Shown: piece after piece, positions 22,669-35,704 of the stretch
How the letters are laid out: every line of letters starts with the position of its first letter
Position numbering within the stretch: position 1 is the stretch's first letter
Source of the DNA: Neurospora intermedia
Taxonomy: Eukaryota; Ascomycota; Sordariomycetes; Sordariales; Sordariaceae
Length of the DNA stretch: 64,000 bases
Direction: 5' to 3'
NCBI GenBank assembly: GCA_037102815.1
Contig: BTPP01000006.1
Location: 992,001-1,056,000 of the forward strand
The notes under the pieces: model-generated
Databases searched by the model: none
Seen by the model: only the letters and a program-made list of their open reading frames with translations
What the model was told of the DNA's origin: nothing
Made by a program: the position numbers and the translations under genes

Positions 22669-23911
22669 GAAGGGGTATCTCTTGGGGTTGGCACGTGAAG
22701 GGAAAAAAAGTTTAATTTTGGAGCAGTATTGTGTCGATGAAGATGAGAACGAATTCGTGAGGGGAGAGGAGCATTAGCATTATGCTCTGCAAAGCATGGA
22801 TTACAGACCGGTCCGTTTGTACTATTAGCTTATCGAGAGGGTAGGCGATGAAGCGAAAGTACCGAGGTGCTGTTTCGACCCGTTCGCCTAGATTTGGAAG
22901 CACCTCGACCGCAGCACTCATTCACAAATGGTTGCTTTCTCAGGGAATCATTGCTAAGCTGAGAGCAGAGGTGGCTCATTTTGCTTTGGCGTGGAGTCGC
23001 TATGGAAATCAGCGTGTGGCGTGGGCAGCTTAGGTTACTAGGAGACGAGAGGGTTCACTTCGAATTGGTATCTATGTCGCTCTTTTGTTCTTTGCGCGTC
23101 TTTCACAGAGATATGCATGGGTTGGTAACACTAATGGCTCGACTCATGGGCTACATCACAAGCTCAATGTTGCTGAGACTTTGGTTTCATATCCGGGTAC
23201 GCTTGTGGCTGCTGCTCGGGTCGGCGGTAAGTGATTTTTTTTTCTTTTCTTTTTCTTTTTGGGAGACTAAATTCCCCTCGTCGACAAAATCAGTGCTTCA
23301 GTCATTCTAGGGTCTTCTCGAGACGCAACGTCAACATGGAGGAGTGATTGAAATGGCTTGATATTTTTGAGGAGGCACTGAGACCGCGATCGAGGAGCTG
23401 GATTCTCGTGAGCCTGATTGTTCAAGCTGGAGGAAAGAAGAGTAAAATAGCATGCTAACCTCATTGGCAGAGTGTCGATGACTTCTGGGGAAAAGACAGC
23501 GCAACAAAAGACGACCCGCGAGGGCTGCAATCATCAACCCGTCCTCAAATCACTGAAAGGTAGAAAGAGGGATACCAAGGAGAGCAAAGATGATACCCCA
23601 TGTCACGGAGGAAGCCATTCGAACAAAGCATATGAGAGTTAAGCTATCCGCATGACACCTCCCAACGAATAATGTATGCCACACTCACCAGCATCAATCA
23701 CTCTCACCACTGGGGGGGCATCACATTTAATGCGGACAGAACAGAACCATAACATCACCTTATATACCTTCGCACTATCGAATGGCTCGTCCGTTTGTCT
23801 GGTAAGGATCGGTAGGTAGGTAGTGCAATAGAGAAATGAAAAAGAAAGTGAAAGTGACCATCACAGTCACAGTGACCAAGCCCACATGGTATTTATCAAC
23901 CAACTTCATTT

Positions 23912-23936
23912 ACACACACACACACAGACACACACA
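23912..23936 (+). repeat. AC dinucleotide microsatellite
   Basis: Tandem AC units with one interruption (AG). Confidence 0.85.
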
Positions 23937-23996
23937 AAAGCACAAAGGAGACAGGATCATCATATCATGTCCACTTGTCGTTGGGAGAGAGAGAGG

Positions 23997-24023
23997 AAAA
24001 AAAAAAAAAAAAAAAAAAAAAAA
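23997..24023 (+). repeat. Homopolymer A run, 27 bases
   Basis: Uninterrupted run of 27 A residues after a GA-rich lead-in. The exact length is prone to sequencing error. Confidence 0.9.
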
Positions 24024-25394
24024 CACCCCTTGTTCACCACATGTCACACTCACACCCCTGGACACTCCGGACGTCGTTGGACACTACGAGTACATAGTAC
24101 AGCGGCAACCAAACCGAAGCCCTTGTCCGATTGGTTAACGATGGCCGTCTGCAAGCGCCGGGAGTTGTGAGTCTCTTAGTGTTTTTGGCCAATCAGAACC
24201 TGGATTTGCTAGCGTACCTGGATTGTTTCGGGGCCGCCAGGGGGGGAAAGGATCACAGTGATGGGTTGGGAGTGGACGGCGCTAGGTAGGGTAGTGTGGA
24301 GGCGGAATTTGTTTGGGCGGACAGGGGCCATGGAGTTTTATGTGCTGGTACATACATATCTGGACCTGACCTCTTTTCTGTGTTTTCTCTCTTCATCATC
24401 GGATGTTGTTGTATGAAATTGACTGTACACGTGAGACAGTGGAAGCGATGGCGGCGGTTAGGCGCAACGAGAACGGATACCTACAAGTGAGGTCAAGTAA
24501 TGTCTAGCACAGGCCGCTGGTCGCTGGATGATCACCTACCTAGATATGTAGTCGGGAAGGCGAGGGGCCGTTCTTGAGTGTAGCAATGGAAAGACAAAGT
24601 GCCGAATGCAACGGTCGGCGACTCGTTGATGGTGATGTTCGAGTGAGACAGCATGACCATTGACCAGGTTCAACCAGGCACGCCCAGGCACAGTAAACGC
24701 AGGCGAATCTCGGCGTCACATAACGACAGGTGAAGATCTCGTCCGCATTGAAAGATTGGGCATCGTCAGATCACAGTACCTTGCCTAGTGGGGAGAAGGG
24801 AGCGGGGGCATTGGGTCCTTTTAAGCATACACTAAGGTAGCTCCTCTGGAGAGGCAACCACTCAAGGAAGAAGAAGAGGGCCCAAGTCTACTCCATTAAG
24901 TACTGCTCACTGTCGAATCACGATATCAACCATTGACATCGCACATATACCTCTCTTGGAAGTAGGAGTAGCCGCCGTGAGCCCACGAAGCAACACCGGC
25001 GTTTATACAAATTACATACCCACCCACCTACCTACCCCTACAACCACCTCGATTGCCTCCCAAACGCTCGCCCTTTTTTCCCTTTCTGGTCCTCCTCCTT
25101 CCTGATTGCGTTTCATTTTTTTATTCCCTTTTCCTCTTCCCACTGTCATACCATTCATCACCCGACTTTGACAGTCGCGCGTCGCATTCCTTTCGGTTTC
25201 GACTTTTCATTGCTTGCCGTGCAACGCAACTGAAAATAGAGAAAAATAAAGTGGTCTCACCTCAGTTCATATTGACCTTTTCGACATCAGACCGACATCT
25301 CATAATCACATCACTACGAGGCCGAGCCTGGTTTGGAACAAGAGACAGCAGTGGCAGTTATATAAAGGGAGGGGAACCCCCAGCAACTGCAGTC

Positions 25395-25935
25395 ATGTCG
25401 TCAAACGCCAACTACGAGCCGGATGCGAACCCAGGAAGCGTCGGTGCTGGTCCAGACATGGGAGACAGTGGAAGTATCGCCGGTGCGGCCGGGACATCAT
25501 CAAACGACGTCGGGCTATCTCAAGGTGGTCTGATCGCCATCATTGTGGTTGTTTGTGTCGTCACCATCTTCGGTGGTAAGTCTTTTTTGCCCACCAGCAA
25601 CAATACTGCACTGACCAGACATGATATTGACCCTCCCTCCAACAGTCGGTAGCGCAGTTCTTTTCTTCCTGGCAAAGAAAAATGAGTGGAAGGTCAGGGA
25701 GACCATTCGAAAGTCGGCAAAGAGGGTCGTCACGGCTTTGACCCCACGACGCAGCGAGTTCCCCAGATCGGTCAAGGGATCTTTCCGATCAACCAGATCC
25801 CAACATAAAGGCCGTGTAAGGATCGATGATGTGCCACCAACCCCGCGCATCAAGCCCGAGCACCTGGATTTGGAAAAGGGCATGGGGAAGCCGGAGAAGT
25901 CAGGAAAAACACGCATCAACTTCAGTCGGAAGTGA
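25395..25935 (+). CDS. Small single-pass membrane protein, function unknown
   Basis: Two exons, 25395-25575 and 25646-25935, total 471 nt, 156 residues. The intron is canonical (GTAAGT to CAACAG), and the join gives TIFGVGSAVLFF. Residues 1-42 are Gly/Ser/Asn/Asp-rich with no signal peptide. One strong membrane segment spans about residues 45-70 (GLIAIIVVVCVVTIFGVGSA), and the exon join falls inside it. The rest is basic with many Lys/Arg (KKNEWKVRETIRKSAKRV) and several Ser/Thr-Pro sites, so an N-out, C-in topology is likely from the positive-inside rule. I do not recognise the family, though a short acidic-Gly N-terminus, one helix and a basic tail recur in uncharacterised ascomycete proteins. 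The start at 25395 is the only ATG that places the whole Gly-rich segment in frame just before the helix. Convergent with enp2. Confidence 0.75.
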
Positions 25936-26205
25936 GTTGGTGTGGCACAAGAGAGGATCAGACAGCACGAGTTGAGATATAATGAACCATTTGATGACGA
26001 AAATGGCAAGCTTGGGGTATATTTTGGGTATCGCTGGTCGCGCGAGCCTATTGCTTTGCGACTCGTATTCGGAAAAAGATGTGTGCCGTGGACGGCGATG
26101 ATGTTCTTAGCCGGTTCACCACGGCCTGGGGGAGTTGACATGAAAGATACCATGACTTTTTCACATGTATAGTATATAGGGTTGGACGGATAAGCTTCTG
26201 GCGTT

Positions 26206-28203
26206 TTACAGTCGTCTAAAGGTGTTTGTGCTTGCACTTCTCCTCCCATCATGTCTCTTCCGTGTTGGTGCAGCCTCGGGTTCAGCCTGCTTCTTCTTCT
26301 TGGACTCGGGCACGAACGTAATCTTCTGCTCTCCAACCACGTCCGTTCGGGTCTTGGTGACGCGCCCGGTCCTTGGAGCTCTTTGGCCGAATGCCGTATC
26401 CTTCGCCTTGCCGCCCGCAATCTTGGACGACGAGACCTGCATGACCACGTCATCCTTGCTCTTCTTGTTCTTCTTTTTCTTGCTTTCGACCTCGCTTTCC
26501 GGATCGCTCTCATCGTCACTGTTGCTGGTAACTGAAGAGTCGTCCTTGACATGCTGTACTGCGACATCTTGTCCGCCAACCTGGGTGCTGGGGTTGAGGG
26601 CTCTGAACTCCCTGGACGTCTCATCGACCTTGAACTCCTCATCCTCGAACAGCTTGCCGAAACGAGAATCGCCCAAGACACCAGCGGCAATCTTCTTCTT
26701 GTCGGAACGATCAACAATCTTGTCAACCAGCTTCTGGTTGACCTTGACCTTCTTGACACCTCTGATACGGCTCTCGCGAGCCTTCTCAACCTTCTCCTTG
26801 ACGCGCTTGGCCCGCTCCTCTTCCCAGACATACGGATTGGCAATGAGACGAGCCTGGTCGTACAACTTGGAATGTACAAAGTAACCGTGCATATAAGGAC
26901 GCAACAGGTTGGTCTTGCCAACCAAGTGAGCCAAGCTGAGCTGCTTGAGTTCGGGTATCGTAAGGAACTTGTAGTTGTCGTATGTGTCGACACGCTTCTC
27001 GTTCTCCATTTCGTGGACCATGTTGTCGAGGAAATGGCACCACCTAGGAGCCAGGCCAAGGTTGGGAATAAAGAAACTATGCATCTGCTTGCCTTCGTTT
27101 GCAGTCAATAGCATGCCGGAATCGGGGACATGCGCCACATGGTTAATGTCGACGGTCGGCTCGATTGAGGTCCAGAGGTCGCCACTCTGTTCGTCCCAGA
27201 GCTTGATGATTCTCTTATCGGCCGTGAGAAGCTTCTTTTCCTCGGTAGGAGTCGTCAAGTGGATGATGTTCTTGATGGGAAGACCCATGCCCTGGTCCTT
27301 CCGCATAAGCGGCCGAGGGCTTCTCAGATCGAAAACTTGAACAATACCCGTGCCTGTTCCGAGCGCAAGAGAGAGACCGTCTCTGCTGTAATCCAACGCA
27401 GTGATTTCGCCCTCTTGGCCGCCCAATACAGCAACGCGGTTCCTGCTTCGGGGATCGTAGAACTCGACTGTGCCGACAGTCGTTCCAAAGGCGCAGAGAC
27501 CGTGTGTGGACTCGGCGACGGCCGCGACATTAACAGCTCCGACGTTGATGCTTCCCTGAAGACCAGCACCGGGCTCATCTTCACCCACATCCACCTGCCA
27601 TGGCCTCAAGAACTGGCCGCGCTCCAGATCAAGGCGAAAAACCTCGCCCATACCAGAACCATCCGCACTCAGACCGACAGAGGGAATGAGCACTTCTGTA
27701 CTTTGGCGAAGATATGCAAGGTCTCTGCCGAAGCGCGGGAGTCTGACTTCGTAGTGACATCCCATGGGGGTATGGAATTCGATCGAACGGTCGGATTGGA
27801 GGTGTACGCTCTTGGTGTAATCTTGACTGAGCATAATGAAGGTCGTATTTTCGGATTTCGTATGGCGAGCGAAAGACAGCGACAGTTCCTGTGTGTTGTG
27901 GACGTGAAACTGGGGCTTGTAGGTACCGGAGCTCATGATCCAGTTACCATCTTCACTGACACGGACGCAGTTGCTAGCCTCCTCGAAGTCGAAGTTCTGG
28001 AGGAGCTCGAAGTTGTTGAGTTCTTCGGGCTCGTACTTGGCCGATCTCTTTCTGCGGCGGGCAAGCCATTCTGGAAGGGGTCTCGCAGTCGACGGCCCAG
28101 ATACGGTGTATCTGCGATGATGGTTAGCATTTCACAGCGAATCTCTCTTTCTCGATGGGAAATAGACGTACACTGGCACCGCGCCGGGATTTGTCAATTT
28201 CAT
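26206..28203 (-). CDS. enp2: Ribosome biogenesis protein Enp2/NOL10
   Basis: Enp2 is a nucleolar WD40 protein of the small-subunit processome needed for early 18S rRNA maturation. Two exons on the minus strand, 28203-28172 and 28111-26206, total 1938 nt, 645 residues. The join gives GAVPVYTVSGPSTARPLPEW, typical of the family N-terminus. WD repeats fill residues 60-370, including SGTYKPQFHVHNTQELSLSF and YVWEEERAKRVKEKVEKARE. The NUC153-type motif follows with DSRFGKLFEDEEFKVDETSR near residue 480. The C-terminal tail is Lys/Arg/Ser-rich, with probable nuclear signals (ESKKKKNKKSKDD). Length is close to yeast Enp2 and human NOL10. It shares a 1.1 kb divergent promoter with med13. Confidence 0.94.
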
Positions 28204-29340
28204 GATGGGTGGTTTTGTTGGTGATGAGGGATGGGGCAAGGATGGAAGATGTTGAGAAAGCAGAGAAAGCTTCAACTGCTACTACTACAGTATCTGCCGA
28301 ATGGGAAGTTTTGGAGAACAACCCTAACCCGTATCTGAACTTTTTGCGGCAGAAAATCTGCAAAAAGTTCAGAGAAGTGCCATGGTCGCCAAATAAGGAA
28401 GGCGGAGAGCCACCGGCGATAAAGCGACAGGTAGGGCGATAAGGCGGCTTGAAGAGGAAGCGGGTAGGACGGGAGGACTGCCCGTGGTGGACCTTTAGGT
28501 TAGTTCTGGTAGGCGGGCATCAGCAGGTCATTGCAGTACCTAGGCCGGGTAGGTAGGTGAGGTGGCAGGCATGGATTGTGCTTGGCAGCAGGGTCCTTTC
28601 AGCTGTGGATACCTCTAGAAGTAGTGTAGTGTGGGTCCTCCCCCGTCGCTGATCCGAACCTACACTAGGTACACTAGAGGTAACTGCGTGGCTGTTCGCC
28701 TGTCGCATCGGCGGGCAGGGCATCCCGCCGAACTGGAACCCAACTGCCCGACTGCAATGGACTTTACTGGACCGAATTCCATTGATTCGAGTCGGCAACC
28801 TCGATGGCGGCTGTGAAGTCACGATTACTGCCCGCCGTCACCGTATTCGTTACCACCGGACCGCCAACTTGTACCTACCTGAACCGAAGTCCACCATCCT
28901 TCAGTCCCACGACACTAACCTACAGTAATATCGCATCCCGTCATCCCATCGCATCCCCCCCCCGCCTTGCAGCTCCTCCGTCCCATCTCCCGAACTCGCA
29001 AATGACCTCGTGGGCGCATGGTCGGTGATCCGCGACGGTTCGCGCTGTTTGGACAGGGGCCTTGCTGCCATGGAGTCCAGCATCCCAACGACGTACAGCT
29101 CAAGACAACTACCGAGTCCATCATCCATGCTGCTTGAAGTTCGGCTTCCACAGCTTCCACTTCTGAGCGTCGCCACAATACCTCTAGACTTTCATCCCAA
29201 CACGCCATCACACCGTCCCTCAGGCCGCCGTCGCCGGCCTACATGCGCCCTCATCCCACTCCGCTAACACGTCTTCGCGCCTGGTGCATGGTCACTACGA
29301 CTTCTGCGACTCCGCCTCCAAAGGCATCTCTATTTCAGAT
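28204..29340. promoter_or_regulatory. Divergent promoter region of enp2 and med13
   Basis: About 1.1 kb between divergent starts. The med13-proximal 400 bases are C/T-rich on the plus strand with many CCATC/CCATCC strings, as in fungal promoters and leaders. A frame at 29010-29267 has no recognisable content. Confidence 0.55.
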
Positions 29341-32300
29341 ATGGACACTGGCGACTATGATACCAATACCTTGCTAATTGTATGCTGGCCTGTCCCGTCC
29401 TCGGACCACCGCCTCCCACTTCCCCCCTAACTCACGCGTCTCTCCTGCAGAATAATCTTTCCACCATTTCTTTTCGCGTTTACGAGCCCGTTGCCGCCAA
29501 CACAGCCTCTTACACCTTCCAGCCACAAGTCGTCGAGGATGCCTTGCGCCGTGATGGCCACCTCGTCCATGTCGATACTACCCGGCGATGTATATGGGTC
29601 TTTTACTTGACAACCAAGGATGGCTCCATGTTGGGACCCGAGGAGCGAGGGCTCACCGCCAAGATGGAGGTCTGCGGTTACTCGTTAGGCTTGTCTGGAG
29701 AAGGCGGCTTTGAACCCAGTAGCTTGTTCAGAAGCAGACAGCTTGGGACAAACTCTCTCAACACTCCAAACAGCTCGTCCTCTGCCGGTTCTGCTGTTGA
29801 CGCTGCATTCCGGAATCCGCAGCCCTCTGCCTTTCCTACCGCAGCAGGTGCCATGCCTGGCGCTCCAGTTATGGATAACAAGGGCGCGTCGCACATACTT
29901 TCGGACTCGGATCGCTTCGCCCATGTGCCATTAAAGGAAAAATACGACTTCTTCATCACTGCGACCCTGGCATCTCTGTCCTCTTCGTTGTGCCATACGA
30001 TAGGAGCCATTCCGCTGGACCATAGGTCGATATTGCTCCCCTCTCAGGCATACTACTTGGATGAGTTCATCCTAGGCCCGAAGCCGCAAACCTGTGCCCT
30101 CGGTACTTTTCGCGTCTATCTTACCTCGACCGGGACACTCGTCATTTCTCTTTCCGTCTCTTTGCTTGAGGGATTAGCATCTTTTGCGGAGCTGGCGCGG
30201 TCAAACATGCTCCCATCAAATCCAGTGGTGCTTGCTGCTCCTCTTGGAGCATTCGGTTTCATGCTGAATCCAGTGGATGGGGACATATATGGACTTGATA
30301 GCGGCTATGGCCATTCGCCAGACACCCAAATCAGTCGTCTGAGGCCGGATCCAACCGATAGGCTCTCACAATGGAAGGCAACTTGTTGCAAAGTACTCCA
30401 AATGCGTGGTATATCGCCTTCGCTGATCAATGGCTGCTCCTGGTTCAATGTTCACTTCCTGCAGCGAAAACCATACGAACACAGGCAAGACGCCAAGAGA
30501 CCTCCTTTGACGAACCCACCTCAGATCGCGGCTTGGCCATCGGTGCTTTGCTTTAGAAAACCAAGGATCGATGTTGGCGCTGATAGCCGTTCATCCAAGG
30601 CACTGGTGGCGAGCGCATCCGAATCGCTGGATCCGGTAGATGACGCGAGGCAATGGTGCCAAGGATTTCCTGAGCGCGAAGAGACGATCGCAAAGCGAAA
30701 GAAGGAAAGAGAAGAGAGGGAGGCGCTAGCAGCCGTGTCTCGCAGTATTGCTGACGCTGATTCAAAGAACAACCAGATTAGTGCTGCGTCGCCTATGGCG
30801 CTGCGCCGGCCGAGCAACGGTGGGGCCATAGCCGCTTCCAGTGCAATGTATCCGACACCTCCGGATGGAATTCAACCATTAGGCATGGCTGCTTCTGCCG
30901 AGACAGGCTTCGCTGCCAGTCCTGCAAATCAGCCCCAGCATAATGCGATGGCTGGCATAGATACTGTGATGAAGAACAACGCCCCCCATACGGAGAACTT
31001 TGGCAATGGCTGGGAAGGCGGCGACGACAAGCGGGAGCAGCAGGCTGGGAATCTGTTGGAGGGTGACAATATGTTCGGCGATCTCGGGGAAGACATGTTC
31101 GAAGGCAACGAGCTTACCGACGCTGATTTCAACTTTTTCGACGAACAACTCAACGAACAACCCGAGGGTGTCGAGATGAATTTCAGTGCAATATCAGGGC
31201 TGGGAACGACAACGGGTTTGTCCGCTGATACGGGCCAACCAACTAACTCCGCTCCCCAGACTAACAACAGAGTGGAAGAATACAAGACGGTTCCGCAGCC
31301 AGCGCCGCCAGAATTCACCAAGCCCGAGCTTAAACACGCACGCAGTACCCTCGCTGAAGGAAGTCGACAGCAAGCAAATCAAGAGAGCTTCAATCGTAAT
31401 TCCACGATTGGGATCAAAAGACCGCACAGCCCCTTTAACCGAGAGACTGTGTACAAGCGAATCAAGGCCTCACTTCTGTCGCCTCCGAAACCACGATCTC
31501 CTACTACAGCACTTTCTCAGCGACGAAAGAGCGAATTCGACAAGGTTGATTTCGACCCGTCACTATCCCTGGTCAACAAAAAGTACACCGAAAACGGCCC
31601 CTTCAATTACATGATTCCGGCCGTACAAGAAATGCAAAAAACGCGATTAGAACTGCAAAATCCTCTATTGACGAGAGTCGAAAAACCTCCCAAGGAACCT
31701 CCAAGTAACTTTGGGGCTCTTCTAGCGAGGATAGCTCACGGGCTTGGCGGTAGCTTGACAGGCCGCGACGAAGTTGCATCAGAGACGGATGACTCTAGTT
31801 GGGCATCTGATCCAGACGATTTAAGCGACGAGAGCAACTACGCACCCTCTCTCGCCAAGTCAGGAATATCAAGGCGACGTCTGGACGACGATGTCCTCTC
31901 AACTGCTGCTTCTTTCAAAGACCTCGAAAGTGCTGTGGCAGATACGCCTGCATATGGGTCGATTGACTTGGTTCGGTTATCTCACCCCGAGGTGCCCGAG
32001 TTTTCTATCGCCAAGTATTTTGCAGATCCAGAGCCAGCACGGCTCCAGGTTTTTTGTTCTGATGAGGATTTCATTACAATTGCTCAAATCCTTACCGAGC
32101 AAGTGGCGACCGGTTCGCTACAGATCGCTTCGAAAATCTTGAGCCGGAAGCCCCAGGATGTGCGCAGAACGTTGGCCAAAGCAGTGCGGTACTCCATGCA
32201 AGGGCTACGAAAGGCCCTGCCACGGTCACTAGCCGATGCGGTTGAGTGTTCGCTTAAGCCATACGCAGATGTACAAGATGTGCCTTTGGTAGCACTGGCG

Positions 32301-34007
32301 CAGCCACAACGTATACAAGCTAAGCCGATGGGTTCAGAAATGTCAACTCGAAATATCTACCCGATACCGATACCCCATATAGAAATCCGCCGCTATGAAA
32401 CTCCCTTCTCGATGCTGCCAACAGCCATCAGCTTCTGGGAAAGTTTAGGCCTTAGTCCGGCAAAAGGCGCCAAGGATATTGTATCAGTTTGCGTGTTCCC
32501 TAACGTTGACGGCTTAAGGGATAGCGCTTCTGCCTTTTTGCAGCGGATACGCAGTGTTTACGAATCCCTGAAGTTAGGGACGTTTGATATCCTCCCTACT
32601 GTCCCGGAGCTCGAGGATGGGCTTCTATCATACTTCGCGACCCAACAACCAGCTGGTCGTGATGATAGGGCTGTGTCGCCGTTTAATGGGCCCATGAGCT
32701 GCCTCGCAAAGGCACTAGAGCGTGTCCAGATGACGGAAAAGAACTACGTTGTCTTCTTTGTCTACCCAGATGATAGGCCAAGTTCGGTCGTGGAATCATG
32801 CGCCGCCTTCCACGATCTCTACAAGTGTATGGCAGACAATAGGAAGCCGGTCACGAGTGAGCTGGTCCTTCAGCTGGTTCCGCTTGACTGCATTGCGTCG
32901 GACACAACTGTGACGGTGATGTCTCCTGTCGATTATATGAAGCTGTGTCTTGAAACATACGATCGCTGCACGCTCTTTGATGGGCCTATGCCAGCACCTG
33001 CCATCGTTCTAGAGCCACAGGTTCTGCGAACGATCGACTTCAAGCTCAACACAAACCCGTCCCCGAATTTGCTCCAGGAGAACTCATGTATGCACGTTGC
33101 TTACGCGCAAAGCGTGGACGAGCGGTGGATTACTGCCGCCTGGACGGATTATCGAGGAACGAGGCAGATGACCACATCATATTGTCTCGGTCGGAGAGAC
33201 AGGCCGCTCACCAGGTCTATAACCGAGATCATACAGCAGATATGGGAGGCCACCATGGACCATATTCACTTCGCACGGGTGCATTGGCGGGTCGTTGTCA
33301 CCAAATGCAGCCCTATGGAACAGCAAGAGATCGAGTACTGGGCTAGCTTGCAACAATCCGAAACTTATGCGAACGTTAGCCTAACGCTTTTAACAGTCGA
33401 CACCACCCCGTCGCTACAACTCATCCCGCCAGCGCAAAGAATACAGATCCCATCAGCTGCTCTTTCGTCAAACAGCCCCGCTTCCACACCCCAAGCCTCC
33501 GTTCTCTCACCCGACCAAAGCGGCCTGGGTCCACCAACCCCAATCGGGACCGGCTCGAGCAATAGCGCCAACGCCGCCACCGACAACAACAACAACAGCA
33601 ACAACAACACCACCACCACCGACTCTGACGCCGACTCAACGCTCGTCGACCAACTAGACATGACCTGGGCCGTCATTGCCGCCCACCGCCTCAACAACTC
33701 GACATCGCTCACCGAACTCAACCAGGCCCTCGCCAGCGGCTATCTCGTCAAGAGGGGCGGCCCAAAACTGGAGGACGTGCCCGTGACGATGGAGGTGAAC
33801 GTGATCCACTGCGAGGGCATCAACATTCCGCAGCCGCATCAGTATCCGAGGGTGTACGAGCAGCTGCTCAAGGAAATGTTATCGCACTTTCGCGGGCTGG
33901 GGACGCTGGCGAGGGCGAGGGGTGTGGTGGATCGGGAGACGGATGTCAGGCCGTGGCACGTAGCGGTGGCGGAGAAGGCGGTTAGGGCGCTTTATCTGTT
34001 GATGTAA
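29341..34007 (+). CDS. med13: Mediator subunit 13 (Ssn2/Srb9), CDK8 module
   Basis: Med13 links the CDK8-cyclin C kinase module to core Mediator and so mediates repression and regulated activation of RNA polymerase II. Two exons, 29341-29379 and 29451-34007, total 4596 nt, 1531 residues. The 13-residue first exon (MDTGDYDTNTLLI) joins NNLSTISFRVYEP. The intron has a CCTAAC branch point and GCAG acceptor. The Med13 N-terminal domain covers roughly residues 1-370. The middle is low-complexity and acidic, and includes EDMFEGNELTDADFNFFDEQ, a phosphodegron-like region in the family. The Med13 C-terminal domain covers about 1100-1531 (TAISFWESLGLSPAKGAKDI). Asn and Thr runs occur near residue 1415. 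The length agrees with other Sordariomycetes. A reading from an ATG at 29382 is possible but would put intron sequence into the protein. Confidence 0.93.
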
Positions 34008-34622
34008 GATGTTTGGTTTGTGTGGCGGATGAGTGTAAGAGTGAAATTATTGAAAAGAATGGAGGGTGGAAAATGACTGTCTTTTCGTAGGATACATTTG
34101 AATGTGTGGAGCTACGTTTTCAAGGCATTGAGAATAGCAAGTCATACCCACGATAGCAGGTTGTCGTGGACGGGCGCAATTTAGAGGTTTTCCCTGTTCG
34201 GTTTATGGAGAAGGATTAGGTACATAGCAATTGTTGCAAAGCATTTCCATTATGATTCCCCTTTTTGTGCTACTAGTCTTGTTGTTGTGAGCAAGTCTCC
34301 ATCAGCAACTGCCTTGAACATGGGTTGATCTTCGCCCATGGCCGGTAGGCGATGCTGAAGATTTATGCTCTTACTGAGGAAAAGCGCAATGTGGATATCA
34401 CATTCGTGGGAACGTAAGGTTCGTTATAATGTATGAACCAGAAGGATATCTATGTCGCTATCTATTGCACAACGCTAAGTCCACGCGCGTTTTTCCCAAT
34501 CCTGAAAGCCCTCCCATGTCTATAGCCCAATTCATGTCCCATCCCTATCATGGCAAATATCTCATGAAAGTCTTGTGCCTTTTTCCCCCCACCTTGCCAC
34601 CTTCAAAACATGCATCACACAC
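34008..34622. other. Convergent 3' flanks of med13 and MTA phosphorylase
   Basis: About 600 bases between convergent stop codons. No gene, repeat or structured signal was recognised. Confidence 0.6.
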
Positions 34623-35704
34623 TTAGTTCTGCTCCCAAAACCCAGGGAAGAGGAACTCAACCCTCTTCATAGCCTCTGGATCACGGCCCTCAGGCTTGGT
34701 CATGAACTTGACCGCGCCCTGGGCACTACCCTGCCACTTCTTGGCCAGCACCAAATCGCTGTTATCCTGCTTGAGCAGCTCATCCAGCACCGCACCAACG
34801 AGGTGCTTGGCATTCTCGCCGTTGGCAGCCATGTACTTCATGACCATGGCGACATCGACATCCTCGCCCGCCTCGTCGCGCCAGCAGTCGTAATCGGTCG
34901 CCATGCAAATCATCTGATAGGCCAACTCGGCCTCTCTCGCGAGCTTGGCCTCGGGGAGCGCGGACATGTTGATGACGCTACCGCCCCACGAGCGATACAT
35001 GTGGCTCTCGGCGCGGGTGCTGAAGGCGGGTCCCTCCATGCAGATGATGGTTCCCTTGTTGTGCAGCACGACACCGTCACCCTTCATCGCGGACGCGCAC
35101 TTCTCGACGACCTGCGCCAAGCCGGCGTCGAAAGGATCGGCGAAGCCAACGTGGCCTACCACGCCGCCCTCGTAGAAGGTGAAGGGGCGGATGCCCTTGG
35201 TCCGGTCGATGATCTGGTCGGGAATGACGAAATCCATGGGCTTGATTTCTTCTCTCAAAGAGCCGACGGCACTGAAGGCGATGATGGTGCGCACGCCGAT
35301 GGAGCGCAGGGCGGCGATGTTGGCGCGCGCGGGAACCTCGTGGGGAGCCAGCTGGTGGTAGAGACCGTGACGAGCGAGGAAGGCGACGGCGTGTCCATTG
35401 TGCTCGAAGATCATGAGGGGAGAGGAGGGAGAGCCCCAGGGCGTGGTGGGGTTAAGGGCGGCAACGGGGACGTAGCCCTCGAGCTTGGAGAGGCCGGTAC
35501 CGCCGATGACGGCGATGTGGACGGGGCCTGGTGGAAGGAAAGTATTTTTAGCTGGTGTTCAATCTTGTTGTTCCTCCCTGAGCGCGTGGTGACAAGGCAA
35601 TTGGCGCTGAGAGCAACCATATCTATGGTAATCGATCCATTGAGGGAACAGGAAGACGGCAACGACTTGGACTTACCATCGTAAGTGGTGGGAAGGTTCT
35701 CCAT
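34623..35704 (-). CDS. meu1: S-methyl-5'-thioadenosine phosphorylase
   Basis: Cleaves methylthioadenosine with phosphate to adenine and methylthioribose-1-phosphate, the first step of methionine salvage and the disposal route for the by-product of polyamine synthesis. Two exons on the minus strand, 35704-35677 and 35527-34623, total 933 nt, 310 residues. The join gives MENLPTTYDGPVHIAVIGGT. Family features: the phosphate loop VIGGTGLS near residue 17, FSAVGSLREEIKP, DQIIDRTKGIRPFTFY, MEGPAFSTRAESHMYR, and NMSALPEAKLARE, with the Asp in ATDYDCW as the purine-site residue. The ending FLFPGFWEQN follows a typical C-terminus. The 28-nt first exon was chosen because the frame upstream of the acceptor has stops and the ATG at 35704 splices in phase. 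Divergent from the 1070-residue protein gene. Confidence 0.94.

Larger units (their letters stand above)
22669..25394. other. Long intergenic region, no confident gene
   Basis: About 2.7 kb between coq7 and the small membrane-protein gene. It holds an AC microsatellite, a 27-base A run, and several stretches of mixed composition. A possible two-exon minus-strand microprotein at 23331-23618 is discussed as a finding but not called. The right end (24800-25394), pyrimidine-rich with CCACCTACC-like tracts, is the likely promoter and 5' UTR of the next gene. Confidence 0.55.

Noticed and set aside
25515-27059. 514-codon frame antisense to the small membrane protein, crossing into enp2
   Set aside because: It is an out-of-frame reading of enp2 with Arg/Ser-rich nonsense composition; enp2 in the other frame is certain.
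34575-35684. 369-codon plus-strand frame over meu1
   Set aside because: Antisense to the MTA phosphorylase gene; composition is His/Asp/Gly/Leu-rich as expected from the complementary strand.
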